From NCBI GenBank assembly GCA_916613615.1, contig OU744723.1, forward strand, positions 31,998,171 through 32,062,170: 64,000 nucleotides of DNA, in the 5' to 3' direction. Numbering within the stretch: position 1 is the first letter of the stretch; each line of letters opens with the position of its first letter. The stretch comes from Steromphala cineraria (taxonomy: Eukaryota > Mollusca > Gastropoda > Trochida > Trochidae). Below the pieces are notes generated by a model that saw only the letters and a list, made by a program, of their open reading frames with translations, was not told the DNA's origin and made no database searches. A program made the translations under genes and the position numbers. Shown here piece after piece: positions 35,100 through 47,939 of this stretch.

Positions 35100-36722
35100 G
35101 GGCGGTGGACATTCACTGATAGATAGGATCAGACCAATGTACAGAGAGTTTACTGGTAGAGTAACATATCGACAACCCAAGAAGACAGGAATCTATATCT
35201 CCAGCATATAGGCGGCTCCTGAAAATTCTCTGATAGATAGGATCAGACCAATGTACAGTGAGAGTTTATTGGTAGAGTAACATATCGACAACTCAAGAAG
35301 ACAGGAATCTACATCTCCAGCATATAGGCGGCTCCTGAACATTCACTGGTAGATAGGATCAGACCAATGTACAGTGCAAGTTTACTAGTAGAGTAACATA
35401 TCGACAACCCAAGAAGACAGGAATCCACATCTCCAGCGTACAGGCAGCTCCTGAACATTCACTTATAGATAGGATCAGACCTATGTACAGTGAGAGTTTA
35501 CTGGTAGAGTAACACATCGACAACCCAGGAAGACAGGAATCTACATCTCCAGCGTACAGAGAGCTCCTGGACATTTACTGATAGATAGGATCAGACCAAT
35601 GTACAGTGAGAGTTTACTGGTAGAGTAACATATCGACAACCCAAGAAGACAGGAATCTACATCTCAAGCGTACAGGCGGCTCCTGAACATTCACTGGTAG
35701 ATAGGATCAGACCGATGTACAGTGAGAGTTTACTGGTAGAGTAACATATCGACAACCGAGGAAGACAGGAATCTACATCTCCAGCGTACAGGGAGCTCTT
35801 GGACATTTACTGATAGATAGGACCAGACCAATGTACAGTGAGAGTTTACTGGAAGAGTAACATATCGACAACCCAAGAAGACAGGAATCTACATCTCAAG
35901 CGTACAGAACATTCACTGGTAGATAGGATCAGACCAATGTACAGTGCAAGTTTACTGGTAGAGTAACATATCGACAACCCAAGAAGACAGGAATCTACAT
36001 ATCCAGCGTACAGGCGGCTCCTGAACATTCACTGATAGATAGGATCAGACCAATGTACAGTGAGAGTTTACTGGAAGAGTAACATATCGACAACCCAAGA
36101 AGACAGGAATCCACATCTCCAGCGTACAGGCGGCTCCTGAACATTCACTGATAGATAGGATCAGACCAATGTACAGTGAGAGTTTACTGGTAGAGTAACA
36201 TATCGACAACCCAAGAAGACAGGAATCTACATCTCCAGCGTACAGGCAGCTCCTGAACATTCACTTATAGATAGGATCAGACCAATGTACAGTTAGAGTT
36301 TACTGGTAGAGTAACGTATTGACAACCCAAGAAGTCAGGAATCTACATCTCCAGCGTACAGCCGGCTCCTGAACATTTGCTGATAGATAGGACCAGACCA
36401 ATGTACAGTGAGAATTTACTGGTAAAGTAACATATCGACAAATCAAGAAGACAGGAATACACATCTCCAGCGTACAGGCAGCTCCTGAACATTCACTTAT
36501 AGATAGGATCAGACCTATGTACAGTGAGAGTTTACTGGTAGAGTAAAGTATTGACAACCCAAGAAGTCAGGAATCTACATCTCGAGTGTAAAGGCGGCCC
36601 CTGAACATTCACTGATAGATAGGATCAGACCAATGTACAGTGAGAGTTTACTGGTAGAGTAACATATCGACAACCCAAGAAGACAGGAATCTACATCTCC
36701 AGTGTACAGCCGACTCCTGAAA
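35100..36722. repeat. 116-bp satellite, about 14 units
   Basis: The marker AGATAGGATCAGACC recurs at 35121, 35235, 35351, 35467, 35583, 35699, 35815, 35921, 36037, 36153, 36269, 36385, 36501 and 36617. Steps are 116 bp apart from one of 114 and one of 106 (a 10-bp deletion). Each unit contains GTTTACTGGTAGAGTAACAT, CCCAAGAAGACAGGAATC and CATCTCCAGCGTACAGG. Because 116 is not a multiple of three, the minus-strand frames (60-85 aa) are not coding. The last unit ends 8 bp before the Toll-like receptor ATG. Confidence 0.95.
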
Positions 36723-36729
36723 AAGCAAC

Positions 36730-39357
36730 ATGGTGAGTATCGCTTACGTATACACAAAGAATTTAATTGAGCAACCCCTATTATATATAAATAAATTTTG
36801 GGTGCAATGCTACACTGAATTTAAGCGCAGTACCACCCATGGTTCGCTAGTTCCAGCCGATGCTTGCAGGTTTCACTGCAATACATAGCCACAATAGCCG
36901 CGATAAAAATGAAATACTCTTGAAGGTGACGATAAAGCCTCACCTCACCTCACCTATTTTGTAAAATGAGTTTGGGTGCTCTTGGAACATTTTAATGAAT
37001 CTGATGTTTTGACCACTCCAGATAAAAAAATTGTTGTTTCATTGACTATTCAACTGAAACCAAAACACGAAATATGCCAAAATAAGGAAATTATGAGGGA
37101 ATATGTGAGACCCTTGAAATTATTTCTCGCTTTCTTGGAAATATTTTGTTTTACAATAAGAATATTACATGCTATATAAACGTAATGGGGTGTTAAAGAA
37201 GCTTCTTCAGAGAGGGATTATTGTCATATATATTTCTGAAACATTAAATTATTTATATTTCAGTTCAACCAGCTGTGGTACTCCGTACTATCCAGTTTAC
37301 TTCTAATAGTACTTTGTTGTGGTCTGCAACTACCTACCATTTCGATGAATTGCTTCCCTTGCACTTGTCGTCCTGACCCAATCTATGGTGGAGTTTTTGC
37401 CGATTGTTCCAACAGTGGGCTGAGCCACATTTCATTGCCTGAACCTGGTAACATCACAACACTTCTCTTTGACCATAACTACATGTGGAAGTTGGCCATA
37501 TCTGAATTCAAGGGAATGGTCAATCTGTGTTATCTGAGATTAAATCATAACGGAATTACAGCAATTGAAAGATCCAATGAAATCATTTTCAGAAATCTTG
37601 AATACCTTGATCTTTCGTATAATCTTCATCTAGGACTAGATCAAATTGTCAAAGTTTCATCCTGGCTCAGAAACCAGACTTTAAAGACGCTTCGAATTGA
37701 CTACATTGTTACCCTGAATCCTCTGATTGTTCCACTTGAAGGACTGTATTGTAGTTTTCTTCAAAACACAGCTCTGAAGGAATATCATTTGGACGGAAAC
37801 GCATTTTTTTATATAGGGAAAGCATGTATTGCTTTGTTGCCGACAACTATTGAAGTCTTGAGCGCTCGTTATTGCATGCTTGGGAGTTTTGATGCTGCCA
37901 ACTTCACTGGATTGTTAAATTTAAAATTCTTGAGGGTCATTGATTTGACTGGTTTTGTAACATGGTTCCCTAGCAATGGACATTACGGTCACTGGCGCAA
38001 AAGTGTGATACCTCCAACATTGTTTTTAATGCCATCAATTGAAGTCATCAGATACGGTGAAGTGTTCTTTAGAGCAGATGTGAATAAACTTATTGTCATT
38101 CCAATTCATAACAAAATAACAACACTTGACTTCAGTGATAATCTGATTGAATCGGTGACTGGACCTTTGGTCGGTTTCGGAAATGTTGAAGATGTAGATA
38201 TTTCACAAAATAGGATTGCTTTGATCAGCACATCTTTGTTCATAGGTCCCACTAAATTAAAGAAGCTCAATTTCTCCCATAATGATCTTGGTAAGTATAT
38301 TGGAAAAGATACATCTGGTGACCTTTTGAAACAATTTGACAATTTGAAGATTTTAGATCTTTCTGATAACAAAATCACATTTCTTCCAGAAAATTTTTTC
38401 ATGAAGGCAAACAAAGTTCAGTTCCTTGATATCAGTGGAAACTTCCTGACAAATTTTGAGGTTGACATATTTCTTATGAGGGATCTGAAGAAATTGAATT
38501 TGAGGAACAATAAGTTAAACAAACTTCCAAAAAGGGTCATTGAGCAGGTAAATATTTTTCCAAATCTGACAGTCATCATGGACGACAACCCTTTGCATTG
38601 TTCTTGTGACACGTTGGAGTTCCTTGAATGGATCAGAGATAGCAACCATGTACGAGAAATGGACAATCAATCATGCTCATTGATAAACGGGAGCAGCATT
38701 AAACTGCAGTTTCTAGATCAAATCTTGTCCAGTTTACATAAAAGCTGTAAATCTGATCTTGTGTTTGTAGTGTCGTCTGTATCTGGAGCATTTGCTTTGC
38801 TTCTGTTTGTTTCTGGGATAGTGGTTTATCGACATAGATGGAAGCTCAGGTATCTCTATTATATTGGAAGGAACAGATACCAACGGTTGACTGATGAGGA
38901 AGATCTTGAAATATACAAATATGATGCATTCATATCATATGCTGAAAAAGATCGCCCGTTTGTCATTAATAACCTCCGTACCAAGCTTGAAGACGGATCA
39001 GGAATGAATATTTGCATTCACAGCAGAGATTTCCTCCCTGGTGACTTAATTACAGACAACATCATCAAGGCAATCCAAAACAGCCGGAAGACTGTAATTG
39101 TATTGACACCAGCCTTTCTGAAGAGTGGGTGGTGCATCTGCGAGTTCAACATGGCAAGACAGCACGGGATCTCTCAGAAACTGAGCAACATCCTGGTGCT
39201 TCTACTGGAGGAGGTTGATGTGAAGCAGCTGCCCAAGGATCTGGCAATGATGATGACCAACAACAGCTACCTTGAGTACAGCACTGACTTGTATGGGGAG
39301 GAAGTGTTTTGGAACACTCTTGCAGAGGGGATTAGAACCACTAGGCGCATGGAATGA
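36730..39357 (+). CDS. Toll-like receptor, single cysteine cluster type
   Basis: Exon 1 contributes only the initiator ATG (36730-36732), followed by donor GTGAGT. Exon 2 opens after ATTTCAG at 37264 and runs to the stop at 39357. The 27 added codons read FNQLWYSVLSSLLLIVLCCG, a good signal peptide that the ATG at 37345 alone would lack. The product is 698 aa. An LRRNT-like Cys31/34/36/49 cluster opens the ectodomain, leucine-rich repeats fill about 55-440, an LRRCT begins NPLHCSC at 443, and one membrane segment spans about 500-523. The cytoplasmic TIR domain has box 1 YDAFISY (554-560), box 2 RDFLPGD (589-595, BB-loop proline kept) and box 3 FW (683-684). By family knowledge it is a pattern-recognition receptor signalling through TIR adaptors such as MyD88; the ligand is unknown. 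AATAAA at 40125 may end the transcript. Confidence 0.93.
36783..36926 (-). repeat. Dispersed repeat R, copy 2, in receptor intron
   Basis: Reverse-complement match to 16564-16722, inside the 531-bp first intron of the Toll-like receptor. It is followed by CCTCACCTCACCTCACC, which looks like the simple tail of a SINE. Confidence 0.75.
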
Positions 39358-42300
39358 ATATTTCTTATTTCAATCTGTTGTTATAAGTCATGTAGTTCTT
39401 GTTTTGGTTTGCATGGCTGACATGCTTTTTTTCTGTTGTTTTTATTGTTTTTGTTGTACAGATGTAACTGTGACAACAAAGATAAATATGTAATGCTAAT
39501 GCTGAAAGCAGGGTTTTTAGATGCAAAAGGACTGCAAGTTTATAAACGATTCAACTATTTCAATCCTACTCTTTGATATTTTAAAATATATAATCGTTTT
39601 CATATAATCATGTATAATCAATACCATATAACCAAGTTCTCCTTTGCAACAGATGCCATGTTTATAACTTAAAGTTTTGGAAAGAAGAAGCTTTTGAAGA
39701 TTTTAAAGTAAACATTGAGTAAGTGTTGGATTGCACATGTTAGTAATTGGCAGTTTTGGAGATTTCTTTGATGACAGACCAGAACAATAACCACAAAGTG
39801 CATGGAATTATTATATCTGATCCATAACTTTTGTAAATAGTGTTTTGATATGTTCTTTCTTATACTGATTTGCATTCCTTGTTTTCATATTATCATTACT
39901 TGTTTTGTAATCTGTTGTGTACCTGATATCAGCTTACAGATGTATATAGGAATACAAACATTAACATTTCACGCTGAAAGCATGTTCTTGAAATGCAGAA
40001 TCTTACAAAAGTGTAATCTTGCTCAACAACAGTTTGTAATATTCTCAGTTTAAGAATATTTTAATCTTTGAAAGCAAGTCATGCCTGTTATACATAACTC
40101 TTCCTTTTTGAAACATTGTTTAGTAATAAAAGAGATAATGAAATCGATTATTTGTCATATTCATACAGGTTTCTCAGAATATCTCGGGGTCAGTTAAGTT
40201 TCTTTGTGGAAGCCCTATTGAAAGCCTGGATAGCTGATTGACAAGATTCACCCGATAAGATACCAACCTAGTTGAACACTATAATGACTGTGTCTATATT
40301 ACAAAGTACCGGTCTAGGCAGTTCTAGGATCAACTGTCAGTCTCAGAGAAAAAGAAATTCTAGACGGCATGTGCTATGCTTGTATTTGATTGGTTTATTT
40401 ATTGATTGAATCTACGTTCATACACGATTATTGGGAGTAGTAACAACACTGACGAGTTAGGCACAATTCAAACTCGGTCGAAATCTCTTTGTAACAGGTT
40501 TATATTTATTTTACTTTTACACTACTTTTGATTATCTTCCTTGTTAATAATTGTAAATAGTTATGTATTATTGTAACTCAAGTGGAAGTACGTTGCATTG
40601 ACACCACACAAGTAGACATACACTTCTTCACTTCTGTACGGTTTATGATTTGTGGATAATTAGAACATTTTACCAAATAAATAACTCGTCTTCTGTAACA
40701 AAAACACTACTCTCCTCACGCATAGATTGCAATAAAATGGTGTAAGAAAGGAAACTTATTACTGCAAATTGAATAGATTATCTTTGAAGGTATTTCAGTG
40801 ACTTTATGAGATAGATATGTCATATATTGTGTTTTCTACTTGAACATGATTTCGACAAGACTTATTACATTTTCTGTTATCTATATTTCCAAAAACTGTA
40901 TTAATGAAATTTATTCTATGAATGCATTTATCAAGGCAATATTTTCGTATATATATTACGTCACATATTTAAAGACCATACATGTACATTGTATGTTATT
41001 CACCAAATAAATGTAAATACAGGATTAATACATTCCCATAGATTAATGATGTATTTCAACCACTTCTATATTAAATAGTGTTATGTATCACTTGGTATGC
41101 CCTCGCATAACAAAACCCCAGGTGTATACAGCTCTGTACCTGCGTATTCTAGTGCAAATATCATGTTATTTGAAATGTATTTGATGCATCCTAGCATAGC
41201 CATAACGAAACGAATAATAATGATATTCCACTACATACAGGAAATTCAATCTGCGTTAACATATTTGTATGTCTTACCTAACAGATAACCGTTACAAATC
41301 TGTTGTCAGGGGTCAAAAAATCAAAAACAATTTTTTCTCTACATCAATTTTCATAAGTGATCAACAACTTAATATTTGAGTCATATGTGTTATTTTCACT
41401 AAGGCAATGTTAGAGTGCATATTATTTTCCTAAAGAAATTATAGGGATTATTTAAATCAAAGTTTAAGAAACTAAGAAATTCACATATATGATCCCATCT
41501 GTCTATCGAACAATGCTAAATAAGGAAATTCAGGACCAGTGATGAGACGATCCCAAAATATGGTTTGATAATCTTGTACATGGACAGTTCGTGATTTTTA
41601 CCCCTGGAGTTACTTTATGGAAGTATAAACGAAACTCAAATGACAAGATATTTGCACTAAAATACATCAGCCTGGTTAAAACACTGCGTGACGAATTCAC
41701 GCAAAGACTCTTCATGACTTCATGAGTTACTCATTTTCGACTAGATGCAGTGAATCAAAACTATCGTTACAAACTCTCCTCAGTCTGAAACATAAATAAT
41801 GATGTATGACGTTACCATCACTTATCAAGCACCAACAATGTATAAATTTAGGTTATTGATAAATAAAAGAATAAATTAAAAATATATGTATTACATGGAT
41901 CGATTTAATGGCGCAGACACACTTTACAATAAGCCAAGTTTAAAACCAACTTAGTGATGTCTGTAACTGTAAATTGTGACTCTGGCATTTCCAGTTGAGC
42001 GGCCATGTTACTTCCGCATTCCTTTCAAGGTCAAGCTAGGTCATCTGTATGAACTGTTTGTTACGACACTGATAGATTTTATGGGATCTACCAGTCGTAT
42101 GCATTTTCTCTTGACCAATCAGAATTCAAGATATTCATCTTAAGGGTTATAAAGGAAACCAAGGTGATATGGCATATTCTTATATTGTTAATATACATGT
42201 ATTGTATATACTGCTCAAATATTAAAAACATTGCCAATGTTTTTCAATTTAGCGTTTGTTAAATGAATCAGACGCTTAGATCTAAGCAGTGTGTCTGTGA

Positions 42301-43578
42301 TTAACATTGTCTACAACCATTTTCGAGCTTAAAACATTTGTCATTTCAGGGATTCAATTAAGACTGCATTGTTTTGAAATTGAAAGATGAATGCGTTTTC
42401 AGTTGCATACAAATAATAACAAACATTTTTAATGAAAACCGGGGGTTTAGAAATCAAGTGACATTTGTGAATTTTGAAGCAAGATCATGGCTACACAAAC
42501 TGAAGTTCATCAGAGCGATGCCATTAACCAGTTCGAAAACTGTAAGTACAAACAGGGATTGCACCATTATCCAATGTCTTTCTAGGTACAATGATAAGAT
42601 GTTGGCAATAATTTGATTGAGTCACACTTAATTGTGTTGCGTAATGACAACTTCGGAACTTTGGATTCGACTTTCTCTCTTGGTTACTTATGTAACATTC
42701 TAGGGAGGTTTTGGGAAGAAAATCAGAACATTTAAAGACATTCTAACAGGGACATTCTAACTAGGGGACGCCAATTTCAAGGTAAAAACAACCCTAAAAA
42801 TCAATATATTGACTGCTAAATCACCTTGACCTTTTGACACGTCATTTACTATGACAGGTCCTTACTTTCATTTGACAGAGCATGTTCAAAAATGCTTTTC
42901 AAACTCTGGTCACCATTCCTATTACTAAATAATTGAATCTGTTTTCACCTATGCGTTTCTTTGTTTGAGAAGTATATTTACAAGATAACAGACACTGTTG
43001 TACTTTTGGATTTTTTATGTATTCATATTCATATGTTTAAATTCGCCTCGAATTTGAATCTACGTTAAACATAACTTACACAAAACTTTAAGTATGTCAT
43101 ATTCCAATATACATGTATAAATAAGCAATAATGTTAATGAATGGCAATATTAGGATAGAAAAGGTCATTAAATATACAAGCTTACTGAACAACTCTACCC
43201 TACCGCGTGAAAAACGTGGGATCCACAATACGCATGGAAAACGTTACATATAATATTTCCTCGAAACAAAAACGTAAAATAGACAACAACAAAAATTTCG
43301 GAAGTTGACACATATTGCAAAGTAAAGTCGGAAGGATGGACTCTTGCAGGAATAGTTGCATCATTCTAGAGCCAATCAAGGTTGAAAACAATCCAGTACA
43401 TAAACAAATGATGTTGCTTTGTATTGTTGTCATCGTTACCCTTATTGTTATACCTGGTTTTAAATGCGATCCACAATAAAGGTAGTCTTCACAAATGGTG
43501 ATTCAATGAGTGTTTTACTATAATAACTGCATTCTGTTTGTGCCTGTCAAACTATAAAAAAGGAAGACGCTCACCTGT
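39358..43578. other. Receptor 3' flank and intergenic DNA
   Basis: After the receptor stop, AATAAA lies at 40125-40130. The remaining DNA is AT-rich. Short frames (for example 41097-41288 + and 42374-42616 +) have no recognisable domain. I see no RNA gene or repeat family here. Confidence 0.5.
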
Positions 43579-45123
43579 TTATTCCACGGATATATTACCA
43601 AAGCTCTTAAGGTCTGTATTCAGATAGTCCAGGCTGCAAATACAAAACGGCTGGCGAAGTTTTCTGCCACTAAATAATACATTCCCAGCAAGTATCGTCA
43701 TTGAGTGTGCTGCATACTTGACAGACCATTCCACCTTGACACGATGTCGCTTTAAGTCGAGTGACAGTAAAATTAAATTGAATTTATTACTTAGAATATA
43801 TTGACCAACATCGTCTCTTCCAGTGAACACCAAATCTCTCACAAAACCTAAACCAATGTTATTCACTCTGGATGTGGTTATTTCAAGCTCTGTCTGTCCA
43901 CGATGTTTGACCATAGTCATGATTGTCATTTTCCCTCTCGTTATACAGAAAATGTTCCTGGTCCCAGACAGTCCACACACTGAATTGCTGAGGTGATGTC
44001 TGAAAGTCAATGATATTCATGTGATTGGCCTTGACGGTCCGATATATGTACCTGCCGCTAATGGCTGAAATATTGCCCAAGCGGCGTTAAGCATTAAATC
44101 ACTCAATCACTGAATATGTGTAATTATTTGCCGACCCGAAGTCCAAAAGCAGATATGTTTATATATTTTTACTTGACATTCCACAATCTGAATTGCCGCC
44201 CGAAGTCTAAAAGCCAGCATTATTTATGTAATCATGGTAGACAGTCCACATCCTTTATTGCTGACATGAATTTAAAATCAAATATTATAGATGCTTGTCC
44301 TAAACAGTCTACAAACTGAATATCTGACATAAAGGCTAGAAGTAAATCTAATTAATGTAATGGTGTCTGTGGATCCGATAAAAACACTATTGATCAACTT
44401 CGAATTCAAGTGTCTATTGAAAGCAACTTTCGGTCCTATAACATTATCGTTTTGGTTACATCAAGGAAAGAACAAAAAACATGGTTTGACTATTTCTGAC
44501 AGCGGGTCATGATTACACAAGCATAACTCATGTTATTTTTTTTGCCAGAAAAAAATCATTATATTTGTTTGATTCTGCTATTACGGTAGCAATATGAAAG
44601 ATATTTACTTGGTAAAACTGAAAAATGAAAGACTTGAAATGTGTAACACAGTTAACATGGCTTTCAGCTATTATCAACTATATCTGTTATCAAAACGATA
44701 TTATATATTTGGACAGAGTTTTGACAAACATCATAATAATTTATACGCACCCAAACTTTAGAATGGTAAAGTCCTTGGTTATTTTCTCCATGGAGAGATC
44801 TGGTTCACTGTAGATAGTGAGTCGAAAGTTGTAGCAACAGTTTGTACTGTACAAGCAGCTGTCGTTGGTGTCGACACAGGGACCAGAGAAGATCTGTCTC
44901 CGGTACTCCTGTCTCTCACACAGATCCAAGGTTTTATTACTCAGTTCTCTGGTGGAGATGTCCAAGAACCCTAACTGTATGAAGCACTTCGACTTGTACA
45001 CCTTGCAGTTGAGCAGAATATAAATAATGTTCGTGTGTTTGGAGCTTTCTTGCATGGAAGTAACAGTGCATTTGGATCTTTTCAAGGCTTGAGGTACATT
45101 GATGTGGAACTGTGAAGGAGTCA
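43579..45123 (-). CDS. Unrecognised gene, two phase-compatible exons (partial)
   Basis: On the minus strand, exon A (45123-44751, 373 nt) follows the acceptor ATATTTCAG and ends TTTGG|GTGCGT. Exon B (43999-43579) follows ACTTTCAG and ends at a stop. A leaves two bases (GG) and B supplies one (A), giving a glycine codon and an unbroken frame of about 263 codons. Exon A is cysteine-rich (LDLCERQEYRRQIF, GPCVDTNDSCLYSTNCCYNF), like an extracellular disulfide domain. Exon B has alternating hydrophobic stretches such as VRDLVFTGRDDVGQYILS, possibly beta-propeller. The first exon(s), upstream of 45123, were not found. The family is not known to me. A strong donor-like CAG|GTGAGC follows the stop, so a longer or differently ending gene is possible. 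The intron holds a SINE tail at 44058. Confidence 0.55.
44058..44113 (+). repeat. Molluscan-type SINE 3' tail
   Basis: GGCTGAAATATTGCCC, then AAGCGGCGTTAAGC and ATCACTCAATCACTGA. It resembles the widespread molluscan SINE end with GCGGCGTTAAA and a CACTCA tail. It sits in the intron of the minus-strand gene; only the tail is recognisable. Confidence 0.6.
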
Positions 45124-45529
45124 CTGAAATATAATGGTTGTAAATATATGGAAGATATACTAAAAAGTTGTTAAAGTATAGCAACATTTAGGCACGACAA
45201 CTAATCATAATTTTCGTGAAAACGTGTGCTAGATGGGAGTTGGTAGTCACTCCTTTACAATATGATTCAAGCTTTTGGAATATTCAAATCACATTTTAGA
45301 AAATTTGATAACTTAAGTTAAGTTAACTGACTACTACATGCTTACCTTGTTTTTTTACAAACAGGCAAGCGGATAGATTTCTCCAAATCTTCCACAATCA
45401 ATATTTCCTAATCTAAACATTACAGAATAAGATGCCTCAGGCAAATCAACAAACTGGACAATAAAATAGCTTGACTTGAAAATACTAATGGTTGCCTGCT
45501 CACAACCCCATCAAAACTAAACAAGAGTC

Positions 45530-45955
45530 GTCAGAAGATGACATATCCCACCAGTTTCACATGATCATAAGATGTAAACCTTTGAAAGATACATGTAATT
45601 GCAAATTTTCAAGCAAGGTTAATAATAGTATAAGCTAATATATATGAAACGAAACCTTTCATGAACAGAGTCCAAATAAGAGCCGTTTCCATGGAAATAA
45701 TAAAAAATAAAATTTTCAGAAATGTGAAAAGGCACCACTTCAATAGGTGGGCAATACACATGTAAAGTTTCAGAAAGATATGTGGACCGGTTTTTGAGTT
45801 CTGCTCCGGTTTTTGAGTTCTGCTCCGGAAACGAAATGATTACGGACGGACGGATGGATGGACATACAGACGGACAGGGGGATGACTATATCCCAGGGTA
45901 TTACATACCGGTGGGATATATATTCCACGGTATTACATACCGGTGGGATAACAAA
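45530..45955 (+). mobile_element. Pearl-like (Helentron-type) non-autonomous element
   Basis: CATATCCCACCAG near 45541 mirrors the end ACCGGTGGGATA. In order it has a body, TTTTTGAGTTCTGCTCCGG twice (45790, 45808), an ACGGACGGACGG run at 45842, and a duplicated end hairpin (GTATTACATACCGGTGGGAT at 45898 and 45929). Pearl elements of bivalves combine subterminal inverted ends, cores and an ACGG microsatellite, so the fit is good. No protein is encoded. Confidence 0.65.
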
Positions 45956-46482
45956 AACACACAGATTCTTCTGACATAACTATGAAGGCAGAACAACACC
46001 CACTGTTACAGACAAAAAAAAGGTTATGATTCATGTTTTTTATCTAAGGTCCTTTTGAGGAAAAAGTTTCTTCTAAAGTGTCAGATGCTAACATATTTGT
46101 ATGGAATGGTAGGGATGTTTATATCACAACATTTACATCATATGTTTTTCCTTTTGTTAGACTTTGCAATAAAAACAAAGTTAATTTGTACTCTGATATC
46201 ACATTTACTTCAATACAAAAAACCAACTTATCAAGTATCTTTCTAAAAGGCTATTATCCCTACTATATAGTCGTTGTTATTTCATGAAGGAGAGAAACCA
46301 AAGTAATTGGTTGCAAACATAATGAATACAACTTGCTTTTCATGTCGCAACAAAAAAAGAAGCATCTCTCAAGGTTACACAAATACTAATGTTCCTTGTT
46401 ACATTCATGCAAAAGTTAAAGTAATTCTTGAAAATATTCAATATTACACCAAATGATTATCAAAATGAAAATCATCCATAAC

Positions 46483-47581
46483 CAGTGTCCGAAATAACCA
46501 CTAGCCCTGTAGCCCGATGCTAGTTGAAATTTGCCTGGGCTAGTAGAAACTGCTGACATGGTCCCCCGCAAATTGCACAACATGTATAGGTTTTCCTTAT
46601 CATATTGCTGATTAATTTTTGCCACACAAAATAACAAATTTTTTCCAGGAAATGAAGGTAACTGTTCTTATCAAAAAACTAAATAATACCACTAAATGTT
46701 CACTGTTGGGCATAATTCGAGTAAACTGACACATTAAAATCAAACAAATGAATTAATGTATTTGGATCTGAAAGATCAATTTGATTATATGTAAACAAAC
46801 ATATTTTCAAAATTGATCTTCATGACACACCTTCAGATTATTGTGTATCTTCATATCAAATTTGTACCAAATGTCATTATTAGTTTAGAAGTTGTGAGCC
46901 GGACAGAACTTTAAACAGTTTTCCAACAGAGTTCTCATATTTTGCTAAAAAGGCAAAATTTTCTTCATGACACACCTTCATATGATTATGTATCTCCATA
47001 TCAAATTTGATCAATATGTGATGATTAGTATAGAAGTTGTGAGGAGGACAGGACTTGTAACAGATTTCTTACAAATTTACCACTTTTTCTCCAAAATCCT
47101 AATATTTTATGTAAAATTTCTCAAAATTGTTACTCATGACACATGATACATGTTTCTTCATTTCCATGATAAATTTGAATAGAAATGGTTGATTAGTTAC
47201 AAAGTTATGAGCCGGACACAAAGTGTAACAGACGGACGGACTTCGTTGATGCGTGGGGTATCAAAATGAGTACGGAAGTTGCATGAATAAAAAGTAATGA
47301 TAGCCTGGTTGGCTAGTGTGGATTGGTATATAAATTTTTTGGGACTTCTTTTCATTCAATTTTGTAATTAATTCAGTTATTATTTTGTGTCAGTGTCGGA
47401 TCACCCCAATCACATTTCAAGACCTCTTGAGCAGATATGTGTTTGATTTTTCAAACAATGAATATCAGAAAACATTTTTATCTTTACTTTATTGGGCTAG
47501 TAATTTTTCTTTCGGGCTAGTAACTTTGAAAAATTTCTAGCCCATTTTGCTAGTGATCTTGAAAAATTATTTCATACACTG
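46483..47581. mobile_element. hAT-like non-autonomous element with internal core repeats
   Basis: The ends are inverted: CAGTGTCCGAAATAACCA at 46483 and TTATTTCATACACTG ending at 47581, with CTAGCCC motifs mirrored inside. The interior has three related units starting CATGACAC at 46821, 46965 and 47135 (144 and 170 bp apart) and an ACGGACGGAC run near 47232, so a pearl-like insert may be nested within. CAGTG ends suggest hAT, but no clear 8-bp target duplication is visible. No transposase is present. Confidence 0.5.
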
Positions 47582-47588
47582 TCCAAAC

Positions 47589-47822
47589 CAGTCTAAGTGA
47601 ACCTAGCCAAAATATTTTTCGTTTCACTCCTATAATGAGTCTCGAAAGGTCTAGCCGAGGGTCGCGTCTGCCGACCTTTCTGCGACCTATGACCCGCTAA
47701 CGTTATACGTGCGAAGGCAGACTATTGTGGCTTGGTAAGACTGACGCGACTCTCTACTAGACCTTTCTATACTCAGTATAGGAGTGAAACGGATAATATT
47801 GAGGCTAGGTTTACTTAGACTG
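47589..47822. mobile_element. Complete MITE, long terminal repeats, 9-bp target duplication
   Basis: The 234-bp element has about 66-bp imperfect terminal inverted repeats beginning CAGTCTAAGTGAACCTAGCC and ending in the complement of CAGTCTAAGTAAACCTAGCC. It is flanked by identical 9-mers TGTCCAAAC (47580-47588 and 47823-47831). Long terminal repeats with a 9-bp duplication are typical of Mutator-like (MULE) elements. A truncated copy is at 30544. Confidence 0.85.
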
Positions 47823-47939
47823 TGTCCAAACAAATATTTTTATATAATACGACCTCTCAATTCAAAGTTTGAAACCAATACAAATGTTCCTTGAAACATT
47901 AATGAGATACCAGATTTCAGTCCAGATGAGCTTAAAATG

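Noticed and set aside
35359..36757. Minus-strand frames of 60-85 aa
   Set aside because: They come from the 116-bp satellite. No domain is seen and the frame changes from unit to unit.
37345..37347. ATG at 37345 as the receptor start
   Set aside because: It would leave the receptor without a signal peptide. The upstream ATG exon at 36730 with a consensus donor and acceptor supplies one in frame.
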